Shown here: positions 27,840-36,128 of the stretch, piece by piece
How positions within the stretch are numbered: the stretch's first letter is position 1
Layout: each line of letters starts with the position of its first letter
IMG/VR virus record: IMGVR_UViG_3300020442_003036
Span: 1-42,612 of that record
Reading direction: 5' to 3' (one strand)
Length of the DNA: 42,612 bases
DNA from: a virus
Made by a program: the position numbers and the translations under genes
The notes under the pieces: model-generated
Databases searched by the model: none
What the model saw: the letters and a program-made list of their open reading frames with translations, nothing else
What the model was told of the DNA's origin: nothing

Positions 27840-28676
27840 CTATAAAATTTTTATCAGACTTTCGTTAAACTTGTCTATATCATACATTTGTACCAAGTCT
27901 GAAATATCTGTTGCTTGTTTGTTCATCGCATAATTAATGCATTCAAAAGGGTTTTGAAAACTGCCAAATTTTGAAACATGATTATCTAAAATAGAGTCTG
28001 ATGTATCTAAAGTAGTTACGCAGTTGCATCTACACAATGCTGATAGTAACAATGTAACTTTTGATTCCAGATCTATAACAACTTTATACTTACTTATATT
28101 ATTAATTATATTATCTATGTCGTCGCCCAAACTACTGACCATATCAGAATCTTTATCGTGTTGTTGTATCTCTTGAAAAAACTTACTTAGTATATTATCA
28201 TTATTTCGATTGATTATCAATATATTTTTAGTTTTTTCGGTGTCATCTGTATAGGGAAGTCCATATTCTATATTATGACTATGCTCCAATAGTGCGTCGG
28301 ATTTTCTATTGAAATTAACAACTGTAATATGTTCTTTAGTTAAATTATTATTAATTATATGAACATCTTCTTTTTTAGCTTTTGTTAAATCTTCATGGTT
28401 AAAAACTACGATATGTATATTAGATTTTTTTAACTCTTTTAACACAGATATCTCTAGCATCAAATTATTAAAAAATATATAATCATAAGAAAAATCATAT
28501 ACTTTATTTTGTTCTGCAAGATCGTTTTTATTTAAAACAATAAGTTCAGGATGTTTATTGATAATAGCAGAAAATGTACTACCTTCAAAATTGCTTAGAC
28601 ATATTTTTTTAGAATTATCTATTTTAGTTCTAAGTCTGTGAAAAATATTAGATATTGGCCATTGATTATTTAACAT
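27840..28676 (-). CDS. Degenerate GT-B glycosyltransferase-like protein (278 aa)
   Basis: It overlaps the 311-aa gene upstream by 7 nt. The sequence shows a Rossmann-like alternation with a first strand (KKICLSNF), a middle piece (IHIVVFNHEDL) and a C-terminal piece with ISKYKVVIDLESKVTLLLSALCRCNCVTTLD. The last fits the second domain of GT-B enzymes, where this strand-helix precedes the donor site, but the EAMACG-type motif reads SALCRC. It has Lys and Asn in unusual amount, in keeping with the low GC. Likely a paralogue of the two neighbours, with uncertain activity. Confidence 0.5.
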   Translation of the reverse strand: MLNNQWPISNIFHRLRTKIDNSKKICLSNFEGSTFSAIINKHPELIVLNKNDLAEQNKVYDFSYDYIFFNNLMLEISVLKELKKSNIHIVVFNHEDLTKAKKEDVHIINNNLTKEHITVVNFNRKSDALLEHSHNIEYGLPYTDDTEKTKNILIINRNNDNILSKFFQEIQQHDKDSDMVSSLGDDIDNIINNISKYKVVIDLESKVTLLLSALCRCNCVTTLDTSDSILDNHVSKFGSFQNPFECINYAMNKQATDISDLVQMYDIDKFNESLIKIL

Positions 28677-29605
28677 AATAATTTTTTGATATCTACCTCA
28701 TTTGTATTTTTTGGTGTGGTTTTATCATTTGTCAAAGCTTGTTGTAAAGATTTATTTATTATATTATAGGTAATAACATTACCATTATTATTAGTATCTA
28801 AATCTAAATCGCTATATGTAATTATTTTATTATTGTAAGATTTTGCAATAGATGCTTCTAGAAAAGGAAAATAATTTTCATTTAATGCTAAAAATACATC
28901 GCCTGTTTTATGTATGGCTTGCTTGGTTTTATCGTCTTTGTTAAACATAAAAAAGATTTTATCTGTGTAAATATTAGCATTATAATATGACTTTGCTTCT
29001 TTATAAAAACTTATAATATCTGATTGATCTTTTGGGTCATCAAACTCAAAATAACATATCAAACAAATATCGTTATTGTCCGCACATATTTGCAAAAAAT
29101 TAGATATGATAACTTTTAATGTTTCAATATTTTCATGTTCTACTAATGTATAGTATTTTTTACAATCATGAAATAAAGGTAAAGATATTTCATTTTGTTG
29201 AGTATCGCAATCAAACAGTGACAATTGTTTTATTTTTTCTTTATCAATACCCGCATTAACTAATGTCTGATAGTCGTGGCTATTTGTAGCTAAGATTTCA
29301 TCAATTAATTCGAGTTTGTTTGTAAACTCTGAAGGCATACTTTGTATTGCAGACATGATGGGTATAAAATAAGTCTTACTGTTCAAATCAGGATGTACAT
29401 CTGTAATTGTACAATGTTGTATATTTATGTCTGGATATGCATTTGTTTCAAAAATATTAGTATAATTTACAGTGTTGTTTCCTCCATATATAGGATATAC
29501 ATATGTGTTATTCTCTTCGATTGAAGATATTTCTTTAACAACCGAAGCAGAAAATTGTCCTAAAAAAGACTGTTGTTGTAGCGGCCCTATATAAAATATG
29601 TTCAT
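28670..29605 (-). CDS. GT-B-like glycosyltransferase family protein (311 aa)
   Basis: The ATG overlaps the stop of the 551-aa glycosyltransferase gene (ATGA). The start (MNIFYIGPLQQQSFLGQFSASVV) is the typical first strand and loop of GT4 enzymes, where a glycine-rich turn binds the acceptor. Near the end GDVFLALNENYFPFLEASIA matches the donor-site segment (DVFLALxxxEGFGxPxLEAMA) with the first Glu lost and FLEA kept. The protein is shorter than a normal 350-400-aa GT4 enzyme. It may be an active but diverged transferase or an inactive partner of the full-length enzyme. Confidence 0.55.
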   Translation of the reverse strand: MNIFYIGPLQQQSFLGQFSASVVKEISSIEENNTYVYPIYGGNNTVNYTNIFETNAYPDINIQHCTITDVHPDLNSKTYFIPIMSAIQSMPSEFTNKLELIDEILATNSHDYQTLVNAGIDKEKIKQLSLFDCDTQQNEISLPLFHDCKKYYTLVEHENIETLKVIISNFLQICADNNDICLICYFEFDDPKDQSDIISFYKEAKSYYNANIYTDKIFFMFNKDDKTKQAIHKTGDVFLALNENYFPFLEASIAKSYNNKIITYSDLDLDTNNNGNVITYNIINKSLQQALTNDKTTPKNTNEVDIKKLLC

Positions 29606-31257
29606 TGTTGAGTTTTTAAGTTGGCGTATTGAATAAAATCATCATTAAATTGTATATTGTTGTCTATGGCAAATTTTAGTTCATTATTGTTTTTGACATA
29701 AGTATTTATTTGATCAATAATAGTATTGATATCTATTGCTTTTGTCTGCAAACCTTGTAATTGAAATCCGTTGTCTATATCATTTAAAAAATGCAACATC
29801 CTGCTAGAAGAAATTTTTTCTATATCTCCCAATCCTCTGTGACACATTAGCAACATTTGATCTATATTTTGAGATGTTTCTATATCTGCAATATTATCTA
29901 AAGTTTCCAACTGCTGTATCTTAGACCAATCAGCATGATATCTGTTGTCTATCAATGAATCTAAATAGTTTTCCCATTTTTTAGCGATTATGTCCCAATC
30001 ATAAAATTTTTCTGTTAATTCTCTAGTCTTTTTTCTTTTTTTGTCTATCATAGACTGCGGTAAATTTAACACCTTATTAATCGTTTGGATTAAATCGTCA
30101 TTATCTGGATAGACTCTAATGGCTCTTGTCTCTAGTTCTTTAAACTCCGCATCTACTTTAATAGGATATGCTTTAAGCTTGTTTACGATATCACACATAG
30201 CACTATAGTCTACAGTAGCAACAGGTACTCCGCAAGCAGCAGCTTCAACCTGTGGCATACCAAAGCCTTCACAGATAGCATATTGAACATAAAGATTGAA
30301 AGTATTATATATTGTGGATAGCTGTTCTGTGCTAATCCCAGAACTAACACTTGGAAAAACCTTGGTCTTATTTAAGCATTTAGGACACACAATATTAGGA
30401 CCAGAAAAGACCTGTGCAGAAACATCATTGCAGCTTTTACAGACGTAAGTAAATAAAACCTTATTCAATAATCTGTTTTCTTTTAGTACTTCTGGTATGT
30501 CCCAGCCAGCATCAGGCCAGCTAGTATGTAGGTAAAGATATAAATTTTTACCTGTAGAACTATTACTTGTTTCATATTGATCTAAAAGTTTTCTAAATGC
30601 ACCACATAATCTAGGTATTAATTTTCTTTTTTGGTTTCTCATTACAGAGCCTATAATCACGCTATTTTCGTCGATACCTAGACTCGCTTTACATTGTTGT
30701 GTATCTTTAATTCTAAATGTGTTTAGATCTACTCCCGGAGATGCTGTATCAACGTAATTAACATGACCACTAGATTGTTCTTTTAAAACATTTGCTCCCC
30801 AATCAGAATATGTAAAAACAGCATCAGCAGATAAATATGTATCCATCCATAATTGTTGCTGTGGCGCAGAGTCGATGGTTGGCATCAGTATCCAGTGAAA
30901 ATATGGTCTACATGGAGATAGTTCTTGATAAGAACTCATCCAATAATCTCTTATATCTATTACTACATCTGGTTTAAAATCAACAACAACTTTGTCGAAT
31001 CTCCATCTTCCAAAAGCATTGTCTGGTCTAGCTGAATACTCTTTGTGTCTAGGGTCATCATCTCTTACAGCATTAGCATACAATCTCCATGGAATATCTT
31101 TATCTCTAGGATCATTAACGTGTGAATAACTGGCAAATTCTGCTATTTCATATTTATTTGTTGCATACAGCCTATTGAGGATTTCTCTTGTATAAGTAGC
31201 AAATCCAGAACTCAGAAAACTAGCTTCCGAACACATTAATATTTTAAGTTTACTCAT
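29602..31257 (-). CDS. GT4-family glycosyltransferase with zinc-ribbon insertion (551 aa)
   Basis: N-terminal domain: KILMCSEASFLSSGFATYTREIL (first strand and Gly loop). C-terminal domain: GSVMRNQKRKL, the strand that begins the second Rossmann domain, and CEGFGMPQVEAAACGVPV, the GT4 EX7E donor-site motif, intact. Between them, at about residues 273-293, two CxxC pairs (CKSC, CPKC) form a small zinc ribbon inserted in the second domain, which is uncommon in the family. The last 100 residues are an extra helical tail. It should transfer a sugar from a nucleotide-sugar donor; the acceptor is unknown (virion, host surface or modified DNA). It is the first gene after the SSB terminator, and its ATG lies a few bases after the T-run with no clear SD. 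Confidence 0.8.
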   Translation of the reverse strand: MSKLKILMCSEASFLSSGFATYTREILNRLYATNKYEIAEFASYSHVNDPRDKDIPWRLYANAVRDDDPRHKEYSARPDNAFGRWRFDKVVVDFKPDVVIDIRDYWMSSYQELSPCRPYFHWILMPTIDSAPQQQLWMDTYLSADAVFTYSDWGANVLKEQSSGHVNYVDTASPGVDLNTFRIKDTQQCKASLGIDENSVIIGSVMRNQKRKLIPRLCGAFRKLLDQYETSNSSTGKNLYLYLHTSWPDAGWDIPEVLKENRLLNKVLFTYVCKSCNDVSAQVFSGPNIVCPKCLNKTKVFPSVSSGISTEQLSTIYNTFNLYVQYAICEGFGMPQVEAAACGVPVATVDYSAMCDIVNKLKAYPIKVDAEFKELETRAIRVYPDNDDLIQTINKVLNLPQSMIDKKRKKTRELTEKFYDWDIIAKKWENYLDSLIDNRYHADWSKIQQLETLDNIADIETSQNIDQMLLMCHRGLGDIEKISSSRMLHFLNDIDNGFQLQGLQTKAIDINTIIDQINTYVKNNNELKFAIDNNIQFNDDFIQYANLKTQQ

Positions 31258-31261
31258 ATAT

Positions 31262-31287
31262 AAAAATAGGGGCCTTTACAGACCCCT
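31262..31287 (-). terminator. Intrinsic (Rho-independent) terminator of the ssb transcript
   Basis: On the - strand the sequence reads AGGGGTC, a six-base loop TGTAAA, GGCCCCT and then ATTTTTAT. All seven pairs of the stem are formed (one is T-G) and the stem is GC-rich in an AT-rich region, followed by five Ts. It sits 20 bp after the ssb stop and directly ahead of the glycosyltransferase start at 31257. Confidence 0.85.
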
Positions 31288-31306
31288 TGAAGAAAATAGA
31301 AATTAA

Positions 31307-31702
31307 TTAAAATGCAACAGGTTCTTCTTTACCAGAAGCACCAGCTTGAGCACTTTGGTCTTTCTTATACCTAGATAGCTTAGTAAGCTTAGAGAAATTA
31401 TTGACCCTAACCTTAAAGCTATTATGCTTAACACCATCCTTTTCCCATGAATCATTTCGCAAAGATCCTTCAACCATTACTAAATCTCCCTTGTTGAAAG
31501 ATTCTGCAATAATTTCAGCACCAGTATCCCATGCTTCACAATTGATAAACGAAGTAACCTTATCCCTTTCACCGTTAGCCTTTGTATATTCTCTAGAGGT
31601 TGCAACAGTAAAATTTACAACTGTAGTATCCTTGCCTCCAGTGCTAACTTTTCTATGCTCAGGATCTCTAGCTAGATTACCTCTTAAAATTACAAGATTC
31701 AT
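31307..31702 (-). CDS. ssb: Single-stranded DNA-binding protein (131 aa)
   Basis: The start is the ATG of MNLVILRGNLARDPE, with SD AAGGAGATGATA directly upstream. The upstream TTG at 31741 would lie beside the promoter -10 region and is rejected. The OB-fold core is recognisable: LVILRGNLARDPEHR, FTVATSRE, FINCEAWDTGAEI, KGDLVMVEGSLR. The C-terminus ends EEPVAF, close in kind to the acidic-PxF tip by which bacterial SSB binds partner proteins. It coats single-stranded DNA at the phage replication fork. Unlike its neighbours it has its own promoter and terminator, so it should be made in large amount independently of the polymerase genes. It follows the second half of the polymerase gene. Confidence 0.93.
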   Translation of the reverse strand: MNLVILRGNLARDPEHRKVSTGGKDTTVVNFTVATSREYTKANGERDKVTSFINCEAWDTGAEIIAESFNKGDLVMVEGSLRNDSWEKDGVKHNSFKVRVNNFSKLTKLSRYKKDQSAQAGASGKEEPVAF

Positions 31703-31744
31703 TATCATCTCCTTAAAGTAAAATTTCCAAAACCAACACAATGT

Positions 31745-31772
31745 ATTATAAAACCTAATCGGATATAGTCAA
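31745..31772 (-). promoter_or_regulatory. Near-consensus sigma70-type promoter for ssb
   Basis: On the - strand: -35 TTGACT (31772-31767), a 16-bp spacer, then -10 TATAAT (31750-31745, perfect consensus). Transcription would start near 31738, about 36 bp before the ssb ATG. The -35 overlaps the last codons of the polymerase gene (stop at 31769-31771). This is the only such pair I found close to the start of a leftward gene. Confidence 0.8.
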
Positions 31773-33394
31773 GCCTTAGGAATAAAACATTTTTCTACAA
31801 TCAGACTATCCTTATTTTTTGATTTTTTACCGGTAAAAATTAACACATTTCCTTCAAACACATGAGTTCTGTATGATGCCCATGTTTCTGGAAATAGAAT
31901 AATAGAGTCTAGTAGACCATATTGATCTTCACCAGTGATAAATGCCATTTCAGCGCCAGGATTTTTACCATTTTTTGTTTTAGTTACATTAACACCAACA
32001 ACTTCTGCTGCTAAAATAATATCGTCTGTTTTATATGTTTTCTTAAAGTCTTTACAGTTAGTATTAGTCATTTCTATCTTGTAAGAGTCTAATTTAGAAC
32101 AGGTTATTGCGGTCCCCAGCAAAGAGTTTTCTGAATCAGACAGCCATTCGATTTTGTCTGTTAAAGAATATGGTGGATTATCTATAGAAGCTATAAGATT
32201 ATTTATTATTTCTTTTCTTTTAACATTAACTCTTTTTGTTAATAATTCTGTTAATATTTGTTTAAGATTATTGTCTGTATTAGATATTGCTTCTTGACAT
32301 TTTTCCATTTCTTTTTTTGTTAAAGTATTAAAGATTTCATATTCAAAAAGCATTTTTGTTCTAGACATTTTAAAATAATCTAATGCACCGCAAGAGATGA
32401 GGGCTTTGGTTGCAGTAGTATTAATTTTGCATAAAACCTTATTAAGCATATCGTACCAACTAAGTGAACCAATATCTATTTTATCTTTTTCTAAAATTTC
32501 TAATATCTTTTTATATACGGACTTTCCAAGACCTTTAATGTCTGTTAGTCCAAAAAATATTTTTCTATCTTTTATAGCAAATAGTTCATTGAGATTTCTA
32601 ATGTCTGGAGTCTGTATGTTAATATCCATTTCATTTGCGTTTCTCACAAGTTCCTTGATTTCTTGCTGAGGATCTATTTTATCTTTTGCAAACTTAAGAT
32701 ATGATGCAAAAAACACCCTTGGGAAATGTGCCTTTGTAAAAGCTGACAAATAAGCGTTCATCGCATAACTTACTGCATGAGATTTATTAAAGCTATATCT
32801 TTGACTTTTTTCGATCCAGCCAAATATTTCTTCTGCTGTTTCTTCGTCTACTTCGTTAATTTTTTTAGCACCCTCAAGAAAAGACTTCTTAACTTCTGCC
32901 ATTAAGTCCGCTTTCTTTTTACCGATAGCTTTTCTAAGGACATCTGCTTCTTGTAAATTAAACCCAGATACAACTCTAGATATTTCCATAGCTTGCTCTT
33001 GATAAATCATTTCTCCATATGTTTTTTCCAAAACATTTTTAAGAATAGGATGATAATAGTCTACAGATTCTTGACCATTCTTTTTATCTATGTAATGATT
33101 AGATACTGTTTTACCATCTCTAACAGCTTCTAAACATCCAGGTCTTAGGATACTAATAAGCGCAGATAGCTGTTCTATATTTCTGGGTTTCAATTTTTTT
33201 GCCATGCTTTGACCAAGCCTAGACTCTAACTGAAAGCATCCTTTTGTATTACCAGAAGAAATTAAATCCCAAGTCTTAGAACATTCTAAATTGATTTTTT
33301 CTAACTTGGGTTCAAATTGTATTCTGGGAAATTCTGAGTTACTTCCTGTTATCTCAAATTTACAACCGCAATCAAAAGTATAATACTTAGACAT
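31769..33394 (-). CDS. dnaE: DNA polymerase III alpha, C-terminal part (fingers to OB domain; 541 aa)
   Basis: Recognisable DnaE segments in order: WDLISSGNTKGCFQLESR (about 42-59), RPGCLEA (84-90), YQEQAMEI (131-138), SFNKSHAVSYA (201-211), a helix-hairpin-helix stretch (LTDIKGLGKS, near 282-291), and an OB fold at about 450-541 (AEVVGVNVTKTKNGK, then EGNVLIFTGKK). The PHP and palm catalytic Asp residues are absent because they are encoded by the gene at 34257-36128. No tau-binding domain is apparent. A new first 40 residues (FDCGCKFEI) replace the part normally joined to the palm. The ATG overlaps the exonuclease stop by 8 nt. It must assemble with the N-terminal part to make an active polymerase. 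Confidence 0.88.
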   Translation of the reverse strand: MSKYYTFDCGCKFEITGSNSEFPRIQFEPKLEKINLECSKTWDLISSGNTKGCFQLESRLGQSMAKKLKPRNIEQLSALISILRPGCLEAVRDGKTVSNHYIDKKNGQESVDYYHPILKNVLEKTYGEMIYQEQAMEISRVVSGFNLQEADVLRKAIGKKKADLMAEVKKSFLEGAKKINEVDEETAEEIFGWIEKSQRYSFNKSHAVSYAMNAYLSAFTKAHFPRVFFASYLKFAKDKIDPQQEIKELVRNANEMDINIQTPDIRNLNELFAIKDRKIFFGLTDIKGLGKSVYKKILEILEKDKIDIGSLSWYDMLNKVLCKINTTATKALISCGALDYFKMSRTKMLFEYEIFNTLTKKEMEKCQEAISNTDNNLKQILTELLTKRVNVKRKEIINNLIASIDNPPYSLTDKIEWLSDSENSLLGTAITCSKLDSYKIEMTNTNCKDFKKTYKTDDIILAAEVVGVNVTKTKNGKNPGAEMAFITGEDQYGLLDSIILFPETWASYRTHVFEGNVLIFTGKKSKNKDSLIVEKCFIPKA

Positions 33395-34079
33395 TATTAA
33401 AGGCGTTTCTAAACTTAATTTTTGGAGACAAATTTCTAAAAAGTTTCATAAATCTAATCAATATTTCTGCAGTATCCTGAACATCTTTAAGAGCATCATG
33501 GGCATTTTCCTTTGATAGTCCCATATAATCTCTAAGATTATCAAGAGTATAGTTTTTTAATTCATTATTGTTTTCGAACCAATAAAAAATCACATTCATA
33601 ATATCTAACACATCTCTAGGATAGAATATGTCAGTTTTGTTTTCTTTATTTACGTTTTTATACTTTTGGCTTAATCTATTAATAATAGGTAAATCAAATC
33701 TATTAATATTGTAACCAGCAGCAATCGGAGCACTAAAGCAATTCTTTTTAACAGATCGTGTGTGATACATTTGTAAATAACTTACAAACATCTTCCATGC
33801 CTGTTCTTGCTTTTGGTATTTTTTCCAGGACTTAAGAACTTCTGCTTTGGTTGTTCCTTTAACCTTAGCGTGAAAATCCAAAACATCGGAATCATCATAA
33901 GTATATTTGGGGTTGTCCTGTAGTGCCTCAGGTTTTAAACAAATGTTAAATTCTGAATCTGGCACTACCTCCAATTTAATTGGATCAACAATAACGGCTG
34001 CAATCTGTACAGGACTACAAACCTCTGGATTGCAACCGTCTGTTTCTAAATCAAAGACACAAATCTTCTGACTATTAAT
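33387..34079 (-). CDS. DnaQ-like DEDDh 3'-5' exonuclease (proofreading; probable ATT start)
   Basis: The conserved core begins KICVFDLETDG (Exo I, DxE), followed by AGYNINRFDLPIINRL (Exo II, N-x3-D) and NAHDALKDVQDTAEIL (Exo III, H-x4-D). It is thus a complete RNase T/DnaQ-type nuclease, likely the proofreading partner of the split polymerase around it. There is no ATG/GTG/TTG between an AAGGTGGAGGTG SD (34095-34084) and the core; ATT at 34079 lies 6 bases behind GGAGG and overlaps the preceding stop (ATTAA). A GTG at 34154 would give 25 more residues overlapping the 59-aa gene with no SD. The start is inferred, the identity is firm. Confidence 0.85.
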   Translation of the reverse strand: MNSQKICVFDLETDGCNPEVCSPVQIAAVIVDPIKLEVVPDSEFNICLKPEALQDNPKYTYDDSDVLDFHAKVKGTTKAEVLKSWKKYQKQEQAWKMFVSYLQMYHTRSVKKNCFSAPIAAGYNINRFDLPIINRLSQKYKNVNKENKTDIFYPRDVLDIMNVIFYWFENNNELKNYTLDNLRDYMGLSKENAHDALKDVQDTAEILIRFMKLFRNLSPKIKFRNAFNNV

Positions 34080-34254
34080 CTGACACCTCCACCTTCTGAT
34101 CAGGACGAATAAAATGTTGCACCCTATTATTATTAGCAACATAACAATTAGCACTTTTACAACAACTGACTTTAACAGTATTCATTTTTACATATTGTTG
34201 GTTATTGAATTTGAAAGCTTGACCAACTGCAATTTCTTGAAATGTTTTTTGCAT
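34075..34254 (-). CDS. Small conserved phage protein (59 aa) inside the polymerase region
   Basis: The gene is ATG to TAA, two bases after the stop of the N-terminal polymerase gene, with GGAG as SD. The protein begins MQKTFQEIAVGQAFKFNNQQ and has KVSCCKSANC in the middle, ending HFIRPDQKVEVSD. This IxVGxxFxFNGxxYxK...VSCCKS...FxPxxxVEV pattern is one I associate with very small proteins in many tailed phages; a compact beta barrel is likely but the function is unknown. It is omitted by length filters yet clearly real because of the matching pattern, spacing and overlap with the exonuclease start (ATTAA). Confidence 0.75.
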   Translation of the reverse strand: MQKTFQEIAVGQAFKFNNQQYVKMNTVKVSCCKSANCYVANNNRVQHFIRPDQKVEVSD

Positions 34255-34256
34255 TA

Positions 34257-36128
34257 TTATTCTCCATGCGATAGTGTATCTGATATTGACATAACTTTAT
34301 CTAACATAGCCACACCAAGAATATCAAATTTTATAATACCCAAAGATTCCAGATCTTGCATTTCCATGCCAGCAATTGTGGTTTTGTTTTTTGTATCGTA
34401 AATCATTGGACACATTGTATCTAAGTTGTGACTACTAATAACTACACCGGCAGCATGTTTTGATTGATTAGATTTTGTGCCCTCTAATCTAATAGCCTGC
34501 TCAAACCTTTTTGCAAGTGGGCCTTTTAATTTATTTCCATCTTTGCTAACAGAGCACCACTCTTTAAGCTTATCGTTATTGTTTTCTAATGCCCATCTAA
34601 TTATAGAAGCTTCTCCATAGTCATCTTTCATTTCTTGTAATTCATCAGCAATTTTAGCTTCATCGGGTATACACTTTGTAATCTGATTCATTTCATCAAA
34701 ACTTATATTTCCATAAACTCTTAATACTTCTTTTAAAGCACCTCTTCCTTTCATAGTATTAAATGTAATCATTTGAGAAACTTTGTTTTCGCCATATCTT
34801 TCTCTAATATAAGATATGATATCTTCTCTTTTATTAATTGGAACATCTACATCAATATCTGGCATAGATACTCTACCTTCTGTATTCCTACCAGAATTGT
34901 AAAATCTTTCAAAAATCAAGTCATATTTCATTGGATCTATAGAAGTTATGCCAATTAAGTAAGAAACTAAACAACCAGCAGCTGAACCTCTACCTGGACC
35001 GGGTAACCAGCTTTGAGACCTCACACGATCCACTATATCGGCAACAATTAAAAAATAGCTAGAAAGGTCAGCCCCTTGTAAAACAGAAAGCTCTTGCTTG
35101 ATTCTTTCTGTATAACGAGCGTGTTGGTCTTTAGGTACAACATTAGCTATTTTGTCTCTCCAACCATTACGACATAATTGCCTTAAATACTCGTCTGGAT
35201 TTTGTCCATTAGGACATTTAAAAGGAGGAAGAAGTGGTTTATGTAATATTTCATACTCTTCACACATACTATCTATTAATTGTGTATTTTCTATTTCTTC
35301 TTCAGTATGTAACTCTGCCATTTCTTCGGGAGAAAGGATATAATATTTATCTGATTTAAAAAAACAACTAAAAGGAACGTCTTGTCCATCTAGCATTTTT
35401 TTATTTATATCTGTTAAGGTTGTTTTAATATTATTGCATAATAGTATTCTTTGGTCTGTTGCATCCTCTTGTTCTGAATAATGAGCATCAGGAGTGCATA
35501 TAACTTTAGTATTTGTAATAGATGCAATTTTTCTAATTGTTTCTGTCAATTCTAACTGTTTCGGCATATATTCCTGATCCATCAATTGTGTTTCAAGAAA
35601 AAAGTTATCCTTGCCAAATATGTCTTTCATTTGATCTACAAAACTTAAACAAAGTTTTTGATAATTGTCAGGGTTGTTCTCTATAAGATCGGGTATATAA
35701 GAACCCATATGTCCACAAAAAGCAATTAAGTTTTTACCTTTAACGACCTCTTGTAATTTATCTACAGATAATCTAGGTTTGCGATAATAATTATTTGGAT
35801 TATTAGATTCAGAAACTATTCTAATTAAATTTTTCCATCCTTCTAAGTTTTTAGCAAGCACCAAGAAATGTGTAAGTTTACTATTTTCTGGAGTCTTAAT
35901 ATTAGAATCATCAAAAGATAAATATAGCTCACAACCTAGAATAGGCTTTATTCCATTAGATTTAAGAGTCTGATGTATTTGTACAGCACCGGATATGGAG
36001 CCATGATCAGTAATAGCACAACTTTTAACACCAATCTTTTTACATCGTCTTGCTATTTGTTTAGGCTTAGACAAACCATCCAACAAAGAGTAGTGGCTGT
36101 GAACATGTAAAGGTATATAGTTTTTCAT
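34257..36128 (-). CDS. dnaE: DNA polymerase III alpha, N-terminal part (PHP and catalytic palm; 623 aa)
   Basis: PHP domain at residues 1-230: LHVHSHYSLLDG, TDHGSISG (41-47), GCELYLS, GHMGSY and PDAHYS all keep metal-binding residues, so the PHP domain may be active, unlike in E. coli. Polymerase core: LPGPGRGSAAG (375-385), SMPDIDVDVP with Asp426 and Asp428, and KFDILGV with Asp602, the third catalytic Asp. The protein ends 21 residues later, before the fingers. The rest of the enzyme is encoded by 31769-33394, after a 59-aa gene and an exonuclease gene. No intein sequence is visible at either end. It starts as ATGA overlap with the RecB-like nuclease gene. Confidence 0.9.
   Translation of the reverse strand: MKNYIPLHVHSHYSLLDGLSKPKQIARRCKKIGVKSCAITDHGSISGAVQIHQTLKSNGIKPILGCELYLSFDDSNIKTPENSKLTHFLVLAKNLEGWKNLIRIVSESNNPNNYYRKPRLSVDKLQEVVKGKNLIAFCGHMGSYIPDLIENNPDNYQKLCLSFVDQMKDIFGKDNFFLETQLMDQEYMPKQLELTETIRKIASITNTKVICTPDAHYSEQEDATDQRILLCNNIKTTLTDINKKMLDGQDVPFSCFFKSDKYYILSPEEMAELHTEEEIENTQLIDSMCEEYEILHKPLLPPFKCPNGQNPDEYLRQLCRNGWRDKIANVVPKDQHARYTERIKQELSVLQGADLSSYFLIVADIVDRVRSQSWLPGPGRGSAAGCLVSYLIGITSIDPMKYDLIFERFYNSGRNTEGRVSMPDIDVDVPINKREDIISYIRERYGENKVSQMITFNTMKGRGALKEVLRVYGNISFDEMNQITKCIPDEAKIADELQEMKDDYGEASIIRWALENNNDKLKEWCSVSKDGNKLKGPLAKRFEQAIRLEGTKSNQSKHAAGVVISSHNLDTMCPMIYDTKNKTTIAGMEMQDLESLGIIKFDILGVAMLDKVMSISDTLSHGE

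Noticed and set aside
31703-31741. TTG at 31741 as the start of SSB
   Set aside because: It lies at the expected transcription start of the ssb promoter, and the family N-terminus begins at the ATG near 31702, which has an SD.
34257-34300. Split intein at the DnaE break
   Set aside because: The end of the first part (SISDTLSHGE) and the start of the second (SKYYTFDCGC) show no intein blocks, and the cyanobacterial insertion motif is intact elsewhere.
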